Shown piece by piece: positions 53,912 through 64,000 of a DNA stretch of 64,000 nucleotides (position 1 is its first letter; each line of letters opens with the position of its first letter). The notes beneath the pieces were generated by a model. That model worked only from the letters and a program-made list of their open reading frames with translations, was not told where the DNA came from and did no database searches. The translations under genes were made by a program, and so were the position numbers. The DNA comes from Marchantia polymorpha subsp. ruderalis (Eukaryota; Streptophyta; Marchantiopsida; Marchantiales; Marchantiaceae): the NCBI GenBank assembly GCA_037833965.1, contig AP031359.1, forward strand, positions 4,894,001-4,958,000, written 5' to 3'.

Positions 53912-54865
53912 ACAACGTTTGCCGTGTTAAATGTTCTCAACACTTAGCCCCAAAAAACGTCAAGAGATCAAAGTTCTCAAAATTGAAATTTGAAACCATT
54001 GATGCGTATTCCACAAGCCAATACAATGGAATGTGAAAACGGTTTCTCAAAATCAACTTTGAATAAAAAGTTATTAACCTTTAAGTTTAGGGGGTAAAAA
54101 CTTGAATCTAGAAACCCCAAGGGAATCTTTCCTATCAAAAATTTATGCAAAGTCTATTTCCAAAACTGTGTTTTGAACTAGGTGCTCAACTAGCTTGAGA
54201 ACCACGTTGTAAAATTTGAGGTCAAATGGATATCATTTGCATACCCTAATCCACCAAAAATGCCAAAAAATCAACTTTCTATTAGATTCCTTTGTGACAC
54301 GATTCCTCACAGTTTTATTGTGCACCTAACTTTCACGGTGCAGCTTAGTTGGACGTTTGGTCTTCCGACCTGACTATTTTGGAACCACCTCCAACAATCT
54401 TGGAGCATCCTCAAACACAAAATTTTTGAATTTTGTCACTCCAAAATTGCGACACTTTGAAATCACATTAGCAGCACTTAACCTAAATCTTCAACTACTC
54501 ATAACTTCGTGATCATCGATTGGAATTGAACAAAATGTAGGTCAAACTTATGGTCTCAATGAGTACATCAAGCCTATATGTGAAGATTTGAAAAAATTCA
54601 ACAACTAAAAATTCAGATTTTGAAGAAACAAAGCATTTTCTCTCACAATAGATTGTAAGACAAGTTTACGCTTGAATTTTCAAAAAACCTTTCTCGATGA
54701 AACTTTACACTTCTTTCATCAAAGTGATATTTCTGTCTCTAACTATACTTCTATAGAGAGTCAGCCAACTATTACTTCAAATTGCGAGTAGAATTTCTGA
54801 CAGCGCTTCCGCGTCTCCCTTCTCTCCAAAACTATGAAAATCAGAAATCCGCAGGCATTGAACGA

Positions 54866-54877
54866 GCTCTGATACCA
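54866..54877 (-). other. Copia primer-binding site
   Basis: TGGTATCAGAGC on the minus strand, complementary to the 3' end of initiator tRNA-Met, two bases after the LTR end. This is the standard minus-strand primer site for plant Copia elements. Confidence 0.85.
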
Positions 54878-54879
54878 TT

Positions 54880-55194
54880 TGGAAGACCCAAACATCCATA
54901 TCGATCAGCACGCACGACAGTCACAACACCGAGAGAAAGTAGTTCACTTTTCACATGGTACATCCACTAGCAAGAGCAGAAATTTCACTAAAGTTTCAAT
55001 GTATACACAAAATCCATAGTCAAACGCTACTCCTTGTTGTTCACTCTCTCAGTGCTATACTGAACTGTATTCATAGAGAGTCTCTTTCTCTATCCTATAC
55101 AAGAAGAGATTAGGTAATCTAATCTAACCACAGTTAACTTCCTAACCATGGAAACCACTAACTAGAGTTAATCCAAGATATAGTTAACTTAACA
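54880..55194 (-). repeat. 5' LTR of Copia element 3 (315 bp)
   Basis: It starts TGTTAAGTTAACTATATC and ends CTTCCA on the minus strand, directly before the primer-binding site. No matching 3' LTR was found in the window. Confidence 0.75.
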
Positions 55195-58100
55195 GTGATG
55201 TGAAGACTTATAAACAAGAAAATCCAATAGTTTGTAATGTTATTGTGAGTAGAAATAATGATTTTAATGAGTTGAGAAAGTGTGAAATTACTTGAAGTCT
55301 TGATCTCACAAGTAAAAATATTTACTCAAAGATGTTGTTGAGGAGTAAATTGATCATTTTGTGCTTGATGATCACACATAAGAAGAATCTTTATTACATA
55401 TAAAGCTAATTATTGAAAATTAAGATTCAAAAGAGATACTTGAGGCTTATCGTTGATGAGCCTTAAGTATTTGCACGAGACAATTAAGAAAAAACAAATT
55501 TTTTAACTAGAACTTCATAGTAGAAATAGGATCTTCTACTTATAAAAGAGCTAAAGCTTCTTTCAATAAGCTTGAATCAAACCACTATGGAGAGTGACAT
55601 ACAATCACTGCTAATGGAGTTAGCAAGAAATCAAGCTTTGATTGATTGGAAGTGGATGTCAAGTTGAAGAACAATCCATGAGATAATACAAAAAAAGGTA
55701 TTTAAACCCAAGTTTGTGGCTAGAGTTTTTAAACAAGAACAAAATTTGAACGAGAACAAAGCGTTTTTTACTTTTAGCAAAGTATGTTACAATTTGTTTG
55801 ATATATGCACTTACTATATATTTACTCTTGTTATGTATTGGATAAACCTAGTTTCATTATTTTTCAATGAATCCCTAGAGTAGAAAACTCTACATGATAT
55901 AATTGATTGGCTTTGAAATGAAAGGTCACGAGAAGCTAGTTTGAAGATTATCAAAATTATGTATGAAGCAAGTTTTCAGGTAATGATATGCGAGTGTATG
56001 AAAGTGAAAGTGTATGTGATACTTGTGTATACATAAATTAAGATCATTGATATTATTATTTTAGAAGTTTACATGGATAACATGTTTGAGTTTGCAAAGA
56101 ATCAATTTTATGTCAACAAATGCAAGAATCAATTAAAATCTTCAATCAAGATGAAATATTTAGATAAATCTAAGAGTATATTAGCGTTGTACATTCACAT
56201 AAGTTTGATGAAAAAAAAGTTATGATTGAGATAAAGTAAGTTCATTCAAAGTGTGCCTAAGAAGTTAAATATAGTAGTATTTATAGAAATATCAATTCTT
56301 TTGTCTGAACATTTCAAACACTTCCCACCTGAATATTCAATTAATATCACTGAGAAGCCCAAGATGTTTCTTGCGCTCTGACAAAGTTGTGCATAGCCTT
56401 AAGTTCTTGATGGTGTGTACACTACATTATAGGGATGAACAAAATGAGTAGTATATGTCTAATCCAAGAATTTACATTGAAAAGTGTTAAAATGTATTTT
56501 AAGATATCTCAAGAATACTAAGAATTATGATTTATTGATAAATGGTTTATTGGACGATGCTAAATTCTTGCTAAATTACAAAATAAACAAAATTTGAAAT
56601 GGAAAACAATCTACAACTAGGATTGTGTTTACATTTTGTGGTGGATGCATTAGTTGAAGATCTATCATAAAAAAATTTATACTTAAGTCTACAGCTGAAA
56701 TTGAGTATATAGCAGCAAAAGAAGCTGCAAGTAAGCTTTTTATTGAATACATTTCAATACACTGATTGAAAATACTTTAATTAACAAATTAAATGAAATT
56801 TAATCATGAGGTTGTCAATCTTTACAGTGATAGTTAAAGTGCACTACATCTTGCAACAAATCAAATGATGGATATCAAAATGAACACAAAATTATCATGT
56901 ATATTTCTATCAAACATGCATTATTTGATAAGAGTATTTAAAGATTCAAAATTGATGTTGAAATCAATTGAGCTAATGTGTTGATCAAAATTTTTTCTTG
57001 AGGAAATTTTTGTACACATAACGCTACTTTGCTAGTATTTTATAAGAAACACAAATAGAATTTACTAGCATTTTAAGCTACCTCTAATTTTTTTAATTTT
57101 TTTTGTTTTGATTACTTCTTAATTCTAGTTAGATTTAGTTCAAAGAGCTAACTTTGTTAGGTTTAATTTTATAAATTCAATTTAGATATAGATTTCAATC
57201 AAATTCAATTCAATTTCATTTTAGACTAACAATTTAGATTAAAAAGATTATTGTACTCCCACATGTATAAAGGGGGAGATTGGTAGTATTACTACTAATT
57301 GATGACAACGGTGCCTTAGTGAAGTGCTGTAAATGATAATGGATTCAAAGAATCAATTCAACCAACTTCCATATGAGTATTGTCTACTAAAGACATCAAG
57401 CTAGATTTTGCCTCCTCAAACATTGGAAATTGTAAACATTTAGTGATCTTTGAAGTTTCTCCTTGTATTATTCATCTATCTTTGATTGTGTTGACTATCA
57501 TCATGCAAAATTCACTTTAATCTACAAACAAACATGTGATTCATCTCAATGACATTTTATACATAGAATTTCAACATTTCAATTGTTAATTTTTTTCAAA
57601 AAAATCTTTTTTATTTTTAGCTTTTATCATTTAACATCTCTTTTTTATTCAATAAAATTCAACTGAACAAACTCAATATCAATCTTTCATTACAAGTTAA
57701 TGATTAGATTTATATCATACATTTAATTTCATGCTTTAGATTTGATATTGTTTTAGCTTAGAGCAAGATAAACAGGTTTATGTTAAACGCATGAAAAATT
57801 CATCGCAAAATTTTTCTTAAATTTTGATGTGAATTTCTGAATACATAAATAATACCAAAAAATAATGATTTTACATTTGATGAAATTTCTTCAAAATACA
57901 AAAAAATTAGTAGATTATGTTATGAAACAAATCTAGATCAAAAAATTAATGATGCATTATCATGAAATATTTTAATATTTTAAATATAAATTACAGTTGT
58001 TTTCAAAATTGTCCAAAAATAAATAATTTTTTATCATTTTTTATTTTTTTTAAGCTTTATAATTGCTCTATAGTTTCAATCCAATTCATTTATTTAACAA

Positions 58101-59450
58101 ACAAACCTTTAATACTGAATTTAATTTAAAAATATAGTAAGTAGATATTTCATAAATCTACTATATAAATAAGATTGCAATAAGATTAACATACTTATTA
58201 TCCTTTTGATCATCTGCCACTTTTCTTTTTTTCTTTTTTGTTTAGAGCGATTTTTCTCACTTGAATTTATCATACTTCAATGAAGAATGTTTGTGATAAG
58301 TTATTCATTTTTTTATACTTAGGATTGTGGATCATTGACTCCGCACATATGAAATCATCTCAAAGATTGAATTTTTTGTGTATTCTCTTTTTTTTCTTTA
58401 CTCTAACAATTTCAAATCATTTTAGATAAATATAGTGTAATTGACATGCAAAATATATTTGAACATTATTTCACATTTGAAATAATACTCGAATCGAAAG
58501 AATCATATAAAGCGACAATTTCAATTTTTCAATTTTTCCAGAATTTTTCTGTGATTTAATCATTTCAAATGATTAATCATCACAAACTTTGTAATTTAAC
58601 TTTGTAATTTAAGGTGACATGGTATTATTTAAAATTTCTGTGATTTAATCGTGATTCACAAAGTTTACATTTAATGATTTACTTTTCAATGCAAAAAAAA
58701 CCTGATTCTCACACTTTGATTTTAAATGAGCACATAATTCTAAAAATATACTTCAAAATGAGTTTATTTTGTTACGCTTCACAAAGCACAACTTTAAACT
58801 CATTTTAAATTTAAAAAAAAAATTGCCCATGAATAATTCATTCTTATTCAAACATGAAATAGTTTCTTCTTCGAAAAGCATCCAAAAGAGAATTTCATTA
58901 TCAAATAAGTCATTTTCTTTGATGGCTGTTGAAATTTTCTTCAAACATTATTTATATCTATTGACATTCTATTTCTATTTCTTTGAAAAATTAGTATAGT
59001 TTTTCTTAAAGGTGACATGGTTGAAATACCATCAAAAATTAAATCGCAATTATTTCTTATATCAAAATAATGAATTCAATTTATTGAAGTGATCAGAAGC
59101 TTTAACATCCAAATCAGTATGAAGATTTCACCGAAGTAGCTCGACCAAGAGTTAATTCTGGTATAACTTTACAATATTAATGACAAAGTTTTCTGTCAGT
59201 GTCTTGTACTTCAACAGCACAAGATAAAATGTCATAGTTCAGCGTCCTATCCCATGAAATCTTCAATCCTACCTGAAATATCGATATTTTATTACTCATG
59301 TTATAGTTAATGTAACCATCAGTTACAATAATTTTCAAATCATACAAATTTTACAAATCGTATAAACTCAAATCTTAACAATCTAGACATCCATTTAAGT
59401 TCCATCGCCTAGATGCACATTGAACCAATGCACCCATTTGCCTTTATATA
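55195..59450. other. AT-rich block with repeat relics
   Basis: Strongly AT-rich compared with its neighbours. Apart from the Copia relic at 55710-57280, no domain is readable. The ORFs at 58753-58999 are low-complexity. Confidence 0.7.
55710..57280 (+). pseudogene. Ancient Copia RT/RNase H relic
   Basis: Decayed but ordered Copia motifs: KFVARVFKQEQ (RT), MDNMFEFAKNQF (the YVDDM site), NQLKSSIKMKYLDKSKSIL, LKCILRYLKNTKNYDL, GCIS*RSIIKKF, LKSTAEIEYIAAKEAAS, and SDS*SALHLATNQM (RNase H). Stops replace Trp and Gln codons (TGG to TGA, CAA to TAA). A polypurine tract, AAAGGGGGAGA, lies at 57269-57280, where the 3' LTR should begin. It was probably a full element once. Confidence 0.8.
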
Positions 59451-62400
59451 GAACCCTGTACATCGTCTCTTACTAGTTCTTAGAAAAATCTTGAATTTTC
59501 ATTCTTTTGTAAATTTTATCCAATTAATTTGAGTACAGTGCATCGAGCAAAAAGATATTGTGCACAACAGCTCGCCAGTTAGTCTGTCCTTACAAAAGCC
59601 ACTTGATGTGAACTTGGGTGGCTTCTACTTACTCATCTTCAGCCGGGTTTTGTTCTTCTTACAACACTCATCGCGAATCTTGGAGTCCGCAGTTTGTTTT
59701 TCTAGTTTACTTTACACTATTTTTCTTTTACTTTCTGAGGCGATACAAATATTTTTTTAATTGTGCTATGTCCCTTCCATTTGGCTATCAAGAGTTAAAG
59801 GTGTAAGACCTGAATGTAGCCGTAGATATCCATGGATTAAATCCCATTGTTAAAGCTTATCACAGTCTCACTCCAATCCTTCAAAAAATTCTGAAACATC
59901 TTTTTAAACAAATTAAGTTATTAAGTCTATGTTATCATCTCTCTTGTTACTTTCATCTTTGGCCAGGGAAATTCTGATGCTAAGCTTTTAACCTACACCA
60001 CCTTCGGCTACTTCCTACTCGTCAATGGGGAACCCTAAACCCTCAAGTTGAGATTCCTTGGTCAAGGTTTTTGGTTACCCAATACATACATCCTTAGTAT
60101 CTGAGTCTTTATCTCACAATCCGCACTTAAATAAATCCCTGTTCCTCTTTCTTCTAAGTAAAACAATCCATCCTTGGATACATGTGACTCAAGATCACGG
60201 ACACATAGATTACTCCCATTTCTTCTCTCTTTCTTTCTGTACATGCACACTTCCAAACAATAATGGCTCTTTGCGGTACTTTGGTTCATATACTCATACA
60301 CTCATCTACTCTTCATATTCTATGCATTTACTTCGATAAGTGATCCTCTCGGGTGAAGAGACCTAATGCATCGAAAAAGATTGAGTTCGTTCTAGGATTA
60401 TCATCATTCCAATCAAGCTATTCAGACTTTGCATCAAGTCATTTGATTTATCACAATCAAAATCAGGTCTATCTGACTCACAATCTCGACTTGCATCCCA
60501 CAATCGAGGTCTCAACCAGTCTCACTGCCTTCCTTTTGTATAGCTTCCAACATAATTATCCCCTGGTCATGAAGCGCACCTCCCAATTCTTCAAGCTCAA
60601 AACATCCTCCGGAGTCCACTCCGTTTCAGAAGTTTCCCTGGATCTGTGTCAGTGCTAGTGGTGTGTAATTCTCGTTGCTGTGATAAGGTACGGGCGAGAA
60701 AGAGTAAGATCTGAACTACTAGTGAGTGAAGATAGATCTAAGCAGATGGAATGCATGGGTGCACAAGGTTAATTATAAAACTAAACCTAGTTCTCTCTGG
60801 GAACAGGCATCAGAAAAGAACTTTATCATGAGAGAACAGATTCGATGTTACTCATGTGATACTCTGATAAATGTGTCTGCGGGTTTAGAGGTGGGATAAA
60901 CTTGCCAAAGAAAATTTATAAGACAGTCTTGAGAGCATGTAATCGTTACTGTGTGCTCCAAAAGGACAAGGATCAAAGCCGAGCAGATTATGAGCTTAGA
61001 CACATCAAAAAGGCCTACTAACGATCAGAATGGTTCACGTCCGAAAACCACACAAATATTCAACGTGGAGAAGGATCCCTGCACCCGTTGTGAAAGAAGT
61101 AGGCACTGAGTATTGGAGTACTACTTCTAGCAGTCTGAAGCAAATTGAAACGAGTTGAACCAATCAAAGTTAAAACCGCAATAATCACAGCATTAAATGG
61201 AAAAGACATTAAACGAAGCTCATGTTGCGGAGAAAACAGATGAGCAATAAGCTGAAAGAATGGCAAATAGCGCATGGCCTGCGTCTCTAGCTGTACTCGA
61301 GACCGGGAGACCTAATACAGATATCTGAGACCACAACGTACATAATGAAAATGAGCTGGGACTATGGACGAATAGGGAGCAAAAGTCGAGGCATAATAAA
61401 CAACCCAGAAGCCTGTAACTGGAAACAAAATCGAGCAAGTAGAACCAGAAAATATGTGCATCCTTAAGGCATGAATCACCCTGGGTTTCCCAATGACGAC
61501 TAACACAGCACCATAAACATAACAAGGATTATAGAGCAACACAAAGACTTCATTGGCTGATGTCGTGAGATGATAGGACAGTACGCCATGCAGAGAAATA
61601 GTCTCAAACAAGAAACCTTTAATCCATCACGGCTGCAGCTGATTTCTCCTCTGTAAGGAAACCCAATGCTAGTCAGAGTAATTACAGCTGTCTATGGTAA
61701 AAAAAATCAAAAAAGTGTTCAATTCCAGTATCACATTTTTCAAACCTTCGCTTGTTTTCTGCATCGAGACTATGACCAGGACAATACTTTGTTCACGAGA
61801 AAAACCGCGTCATGTCTCTTCCTGTTTATTCGATTGAGCAAGACCAGGGCAACATTGCAAATATATCACAGAGACATCGAAAGAGATGTAGACACCTTAT
61901 CCTGGCCGAGCCAATTCGTAAATATATACCGACCCTAAAACTAGAACTGCCTGAAGTTTTAGAACACATTACACTCCAGGAGTTCTCCGAGTACTGTAGG
62001 TTGTGGCGAATGCCACAAACCCGTGAGCAAGAAAGATAATAGTGTTGAAACCTTCAAAGGCTTCTGCTTAAGCGAAGGCACTTAAAAAAGATGTTTGCAA
62101 AAGATAGCTCCAAGCAATATGATTTTGTCGCTCCAATTTACTCGTGCATCATGACAATCACTCTGAAGGGCATCTCTCCCTCTTTCCACCGGCAAGTCTA
62201 GTCTTCGCTATTGACAATGGCGTTCTTAGACAATTGTATGACACATTTCGGGCAAGAATACAGTGGAGAGCATGCTAGGCCCGATTAACTTCTGATGTCT
62301 CAACATGACGTAACCGCCTCCCAGACGATTCACTCCATTTTATTCAGTTTTTGTACTGTAAAAGAATGGCAAGGTAAAACGTACAGGCGAGCTTGATGAC

Positions 62401-62875
62401 CACAGAACCCAAGGGCATAACATCTATTAACGAGAACTTCACTATTAGTTCGTAACAGTCTCAGCCGAGAGACCCGCAGGCCCGCTCCCGTGCTGAGCGG
62501 TCCTAGAAGTAACATACTGGGAGGAGGAAGTAAAAAACACTTGGTCCTCGAGATGCCTCCTCCAGTTGCGGACAAGGGAGAGGACGAATGACTAGTAAGT
62601 AGGACGAAACTAGACTTAAGGTTGCGTACTTCCTCAAACAAAAAACTTGTGAAGAATTGAATGGAAGAACTACAATAACCTCCATACTAATGACAGAGTG
62701 AACTCTAAAAAGTGCTCAAAAAAATCGTTGCAACTTGAGTTTAGCAACCTCGGCAATTGTTCATTGTTAAAGGGATAGAAGTGCTTTCCAATAGAAACCT
62801 GCGTAAGTTCGATCATAATTGATATTCGTGGAGAAATAACAAATACTTTAAAAAACAGTGAACAGAAAGTAACAT

Positions 62876-62991
62876 GATATGACATTCCTGTACTAGAGCA
62901 GGTGATAAGAAGTATGAGCATTAGCGAGGAAACGTATCAATAATAAAGAAGGACACGTTGAGATGAGCAGAAAACACACGAGAGAACAAGC
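62876..62991. repeat. Direct repeat, copy 1
   Basis: TATGACATTCCTG..AGAGCAGG, GATAAGAAGTATGA and CACGAGAGAACAAGCG recur in the same order at 63341-63454. The copies are about 465 bp apart and differ by scattered substitutions and small indels. Confidence 0.8.
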
Positions 62992-63340
62992 GCGATTGCC
63001 AACTCTATTTCAAACCTACGAGGAGGATAAATGTTCAACGATTAGAGAAACGATCGTATGCACCAATAGTTCTGGGTGGTAGCCTGCACTTGATCACTGC
63101 ATGGCTGTTCAGTTATCCTTAAAAGGTACAGTCTCCGCACAAGCATTGCCGTTAGTTATTGTCGGATCATTGTTATTGCAGAAAGACTTATCCAAACCAT
63201 GACCAAGTAATCGTTTTTCAAGCATTCCGAGCGCCCTACATAATTTATTCCGCGTCTTCTTAAGTACAACGCACATCCTATACCCGTAATATATTTGTTC
63301 TTTGTTTCTTTAGTATTACTTGTTCATACTTGTGTCACCT

Positions 63341-63454
63341 TATATGACATTCCTGTGCAAGAGCAGGTGATAAGAAGTATGAACATAATCGAGGGAACGT
63401 TTCAACGAAAAAGAAGCACAAGTTGAGAAAAGCAGACACACGAGAGAACAAGCG
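63341..63454. repeat. Direct repeat, copy 2
   Basis: The second copy of the 62876-62991 segment, in the same orientation. Confidence 0.8.
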
Positions 63455-64000
63455 AATAAGTTGGGGACAAACTGCGAACAGTACATTGATACAACCAAAG
63501 AAGGGAGAAACATTTACTCGTAGGATGGTATATATGCAAGCAGTATATAAAGAGAATGGAGTTATTACCTAAACAAAAGTACGAACCACTATAGTATAAC
63601 AGACACTGGTAAATTCAATCGTATCTATCCACCATGAAAAAAGTATATGAAACAACATGAACTGAACAAGAGTCTGCCTATGACAATCATAAGAGGCCGC
63701 AGCAGCCTCTTCCTACGTCACACTCTAAGGATGGAAAGATAGTTGGAGATAACCGAGAATCAGCAACTAGTCATAATTTTGGAGTGACTTTCAAGTCCAG
63801 CGTATTCCTAGAAACAAATATTGAACATTAAGATAATGATAACCGACCAGGAATAATGCATGCTGACACTGCACGCTCCACAGCGTGCACCTCCAACAGA
63901 ACAGTAACCAAGAAATCAATCTTCGCACCCGATTAAGAAACAAACATATCACAAAGAGAGAATCTGGAAAGTGTGATGAAATTCTGTCAGTTTATATAAT

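Larger units (their letters stand above)
51636..55194 (-). mobile_element. Ty1/copia element 3 (minus), RT-deleted
   Basis: On the minus strand: 5' LTR (55194-54880), tRNA primer site, gag, zinc knuckle, protease, pre-integrase and the integrase end. It then runs directly to a polypurine tract, with no RT or RNase H. It belongs to a different Copia lineage from the pair in MYC intron 2. Many stops and frameshifts are present. Confidence 0.85.
59451..64000. other. Right flank, no gene recognised
   Basis: Base composition returns to that of the MYC flanks. No ORF has recognisable similarity or looks like an exon of a known family. The only structure I can support is the direct repeat at 62876 and 63341. 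Short exons of a gene continuing outside the window cannot be excluded. Confidence 0.5.

Noticed and set aside
55195-59450. AT-rich block as inserted organelle or bacterial DNA
   Set aside because: No organelle genes, rRNA or tRNA were recognised, and Copia motifs in it show it is decayed nuclear repeat.
61666-62039. ORFs at 61666-62039 as exons of a second host gene
   Set aside because: No recognisable family, no splice-phase support and no neighbouring exon candidates.

Overview
This is eukaryotic, plant-type nuclear DNA with one real host gene and a large retrotransposon load. The host gene is a MYC2-class bHLH transcription factor on the minus strand, assembled here from eight exons between 24406 and 3341. 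Every junction is a phase-compatible GT..AG intron, giving a 671-codon protein without a premature stop. The MYC protein, the dense repeats and a coiled-coil retroelement ORF that I remember as abundant in Marchantia databases together suggest a liverwort, most likely Marchantia. From general knowledge, the Marchantia MYC genes are gametologs on the sex chromosomes, so a U/V-chromosome origin is a reasonable inference but is not proven here.

Layout. 1-3340: 3' flank of MYC, with an 883-bp hAT-type element bounded by a perfect 8-bp target duplication. 3341-24406: MYC, with introns from 196 bp to 9.9 kb and a 15-bp microexon. Intron 3 holds a solo Copia-like LTR. Intron 2 holds two related, damaged Ty1/copia elements antisense to the gene. 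24407-27700: 5' flank and an AT-rich block. 27703-29620: an L1-like non-LTR element with 166-bp tandem monomers in front of a coiled-coil ORF1 and the start of an endonuclease ORF2.

30257-35390 (minus): a decayed Ty3/gypsy element whose polyprotein carries a C5-cytosine DNA methyltransferase domain ahead of reverse transcriptase. This is the most unusual item in the window. 35391-50257: a mosaic of a second gypsy family. It has gag on the minus strand, protease-RT-RNase H-integrase on the plus strand, and four copies or fragments of a large coiled-coil ORF in both orientations. In the best-preserved arm that ORF follows pol, in the position where some retroelements carry an env-like gene. A 317-bp hAT-type MITE interrupts the plus-strand RNase H.

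50258-55194 (minus): another damaged Copia with a 315-bp 5' LTR and a tRNA-Met-type primer site. 55195-59450: a very AT-rich block containing an ancient Copia RT/RNase H relic. Several of its stops fit C-to-T or G-to-A change. 59451-64000: no gene recognised, with one degenerate direct repeat.

The only gene likely to be functional is MYC. The L1 ORF1 is also open, while all LTR elements are visibly broken. No rRNA, tRNA or CRISPR feature was seen.
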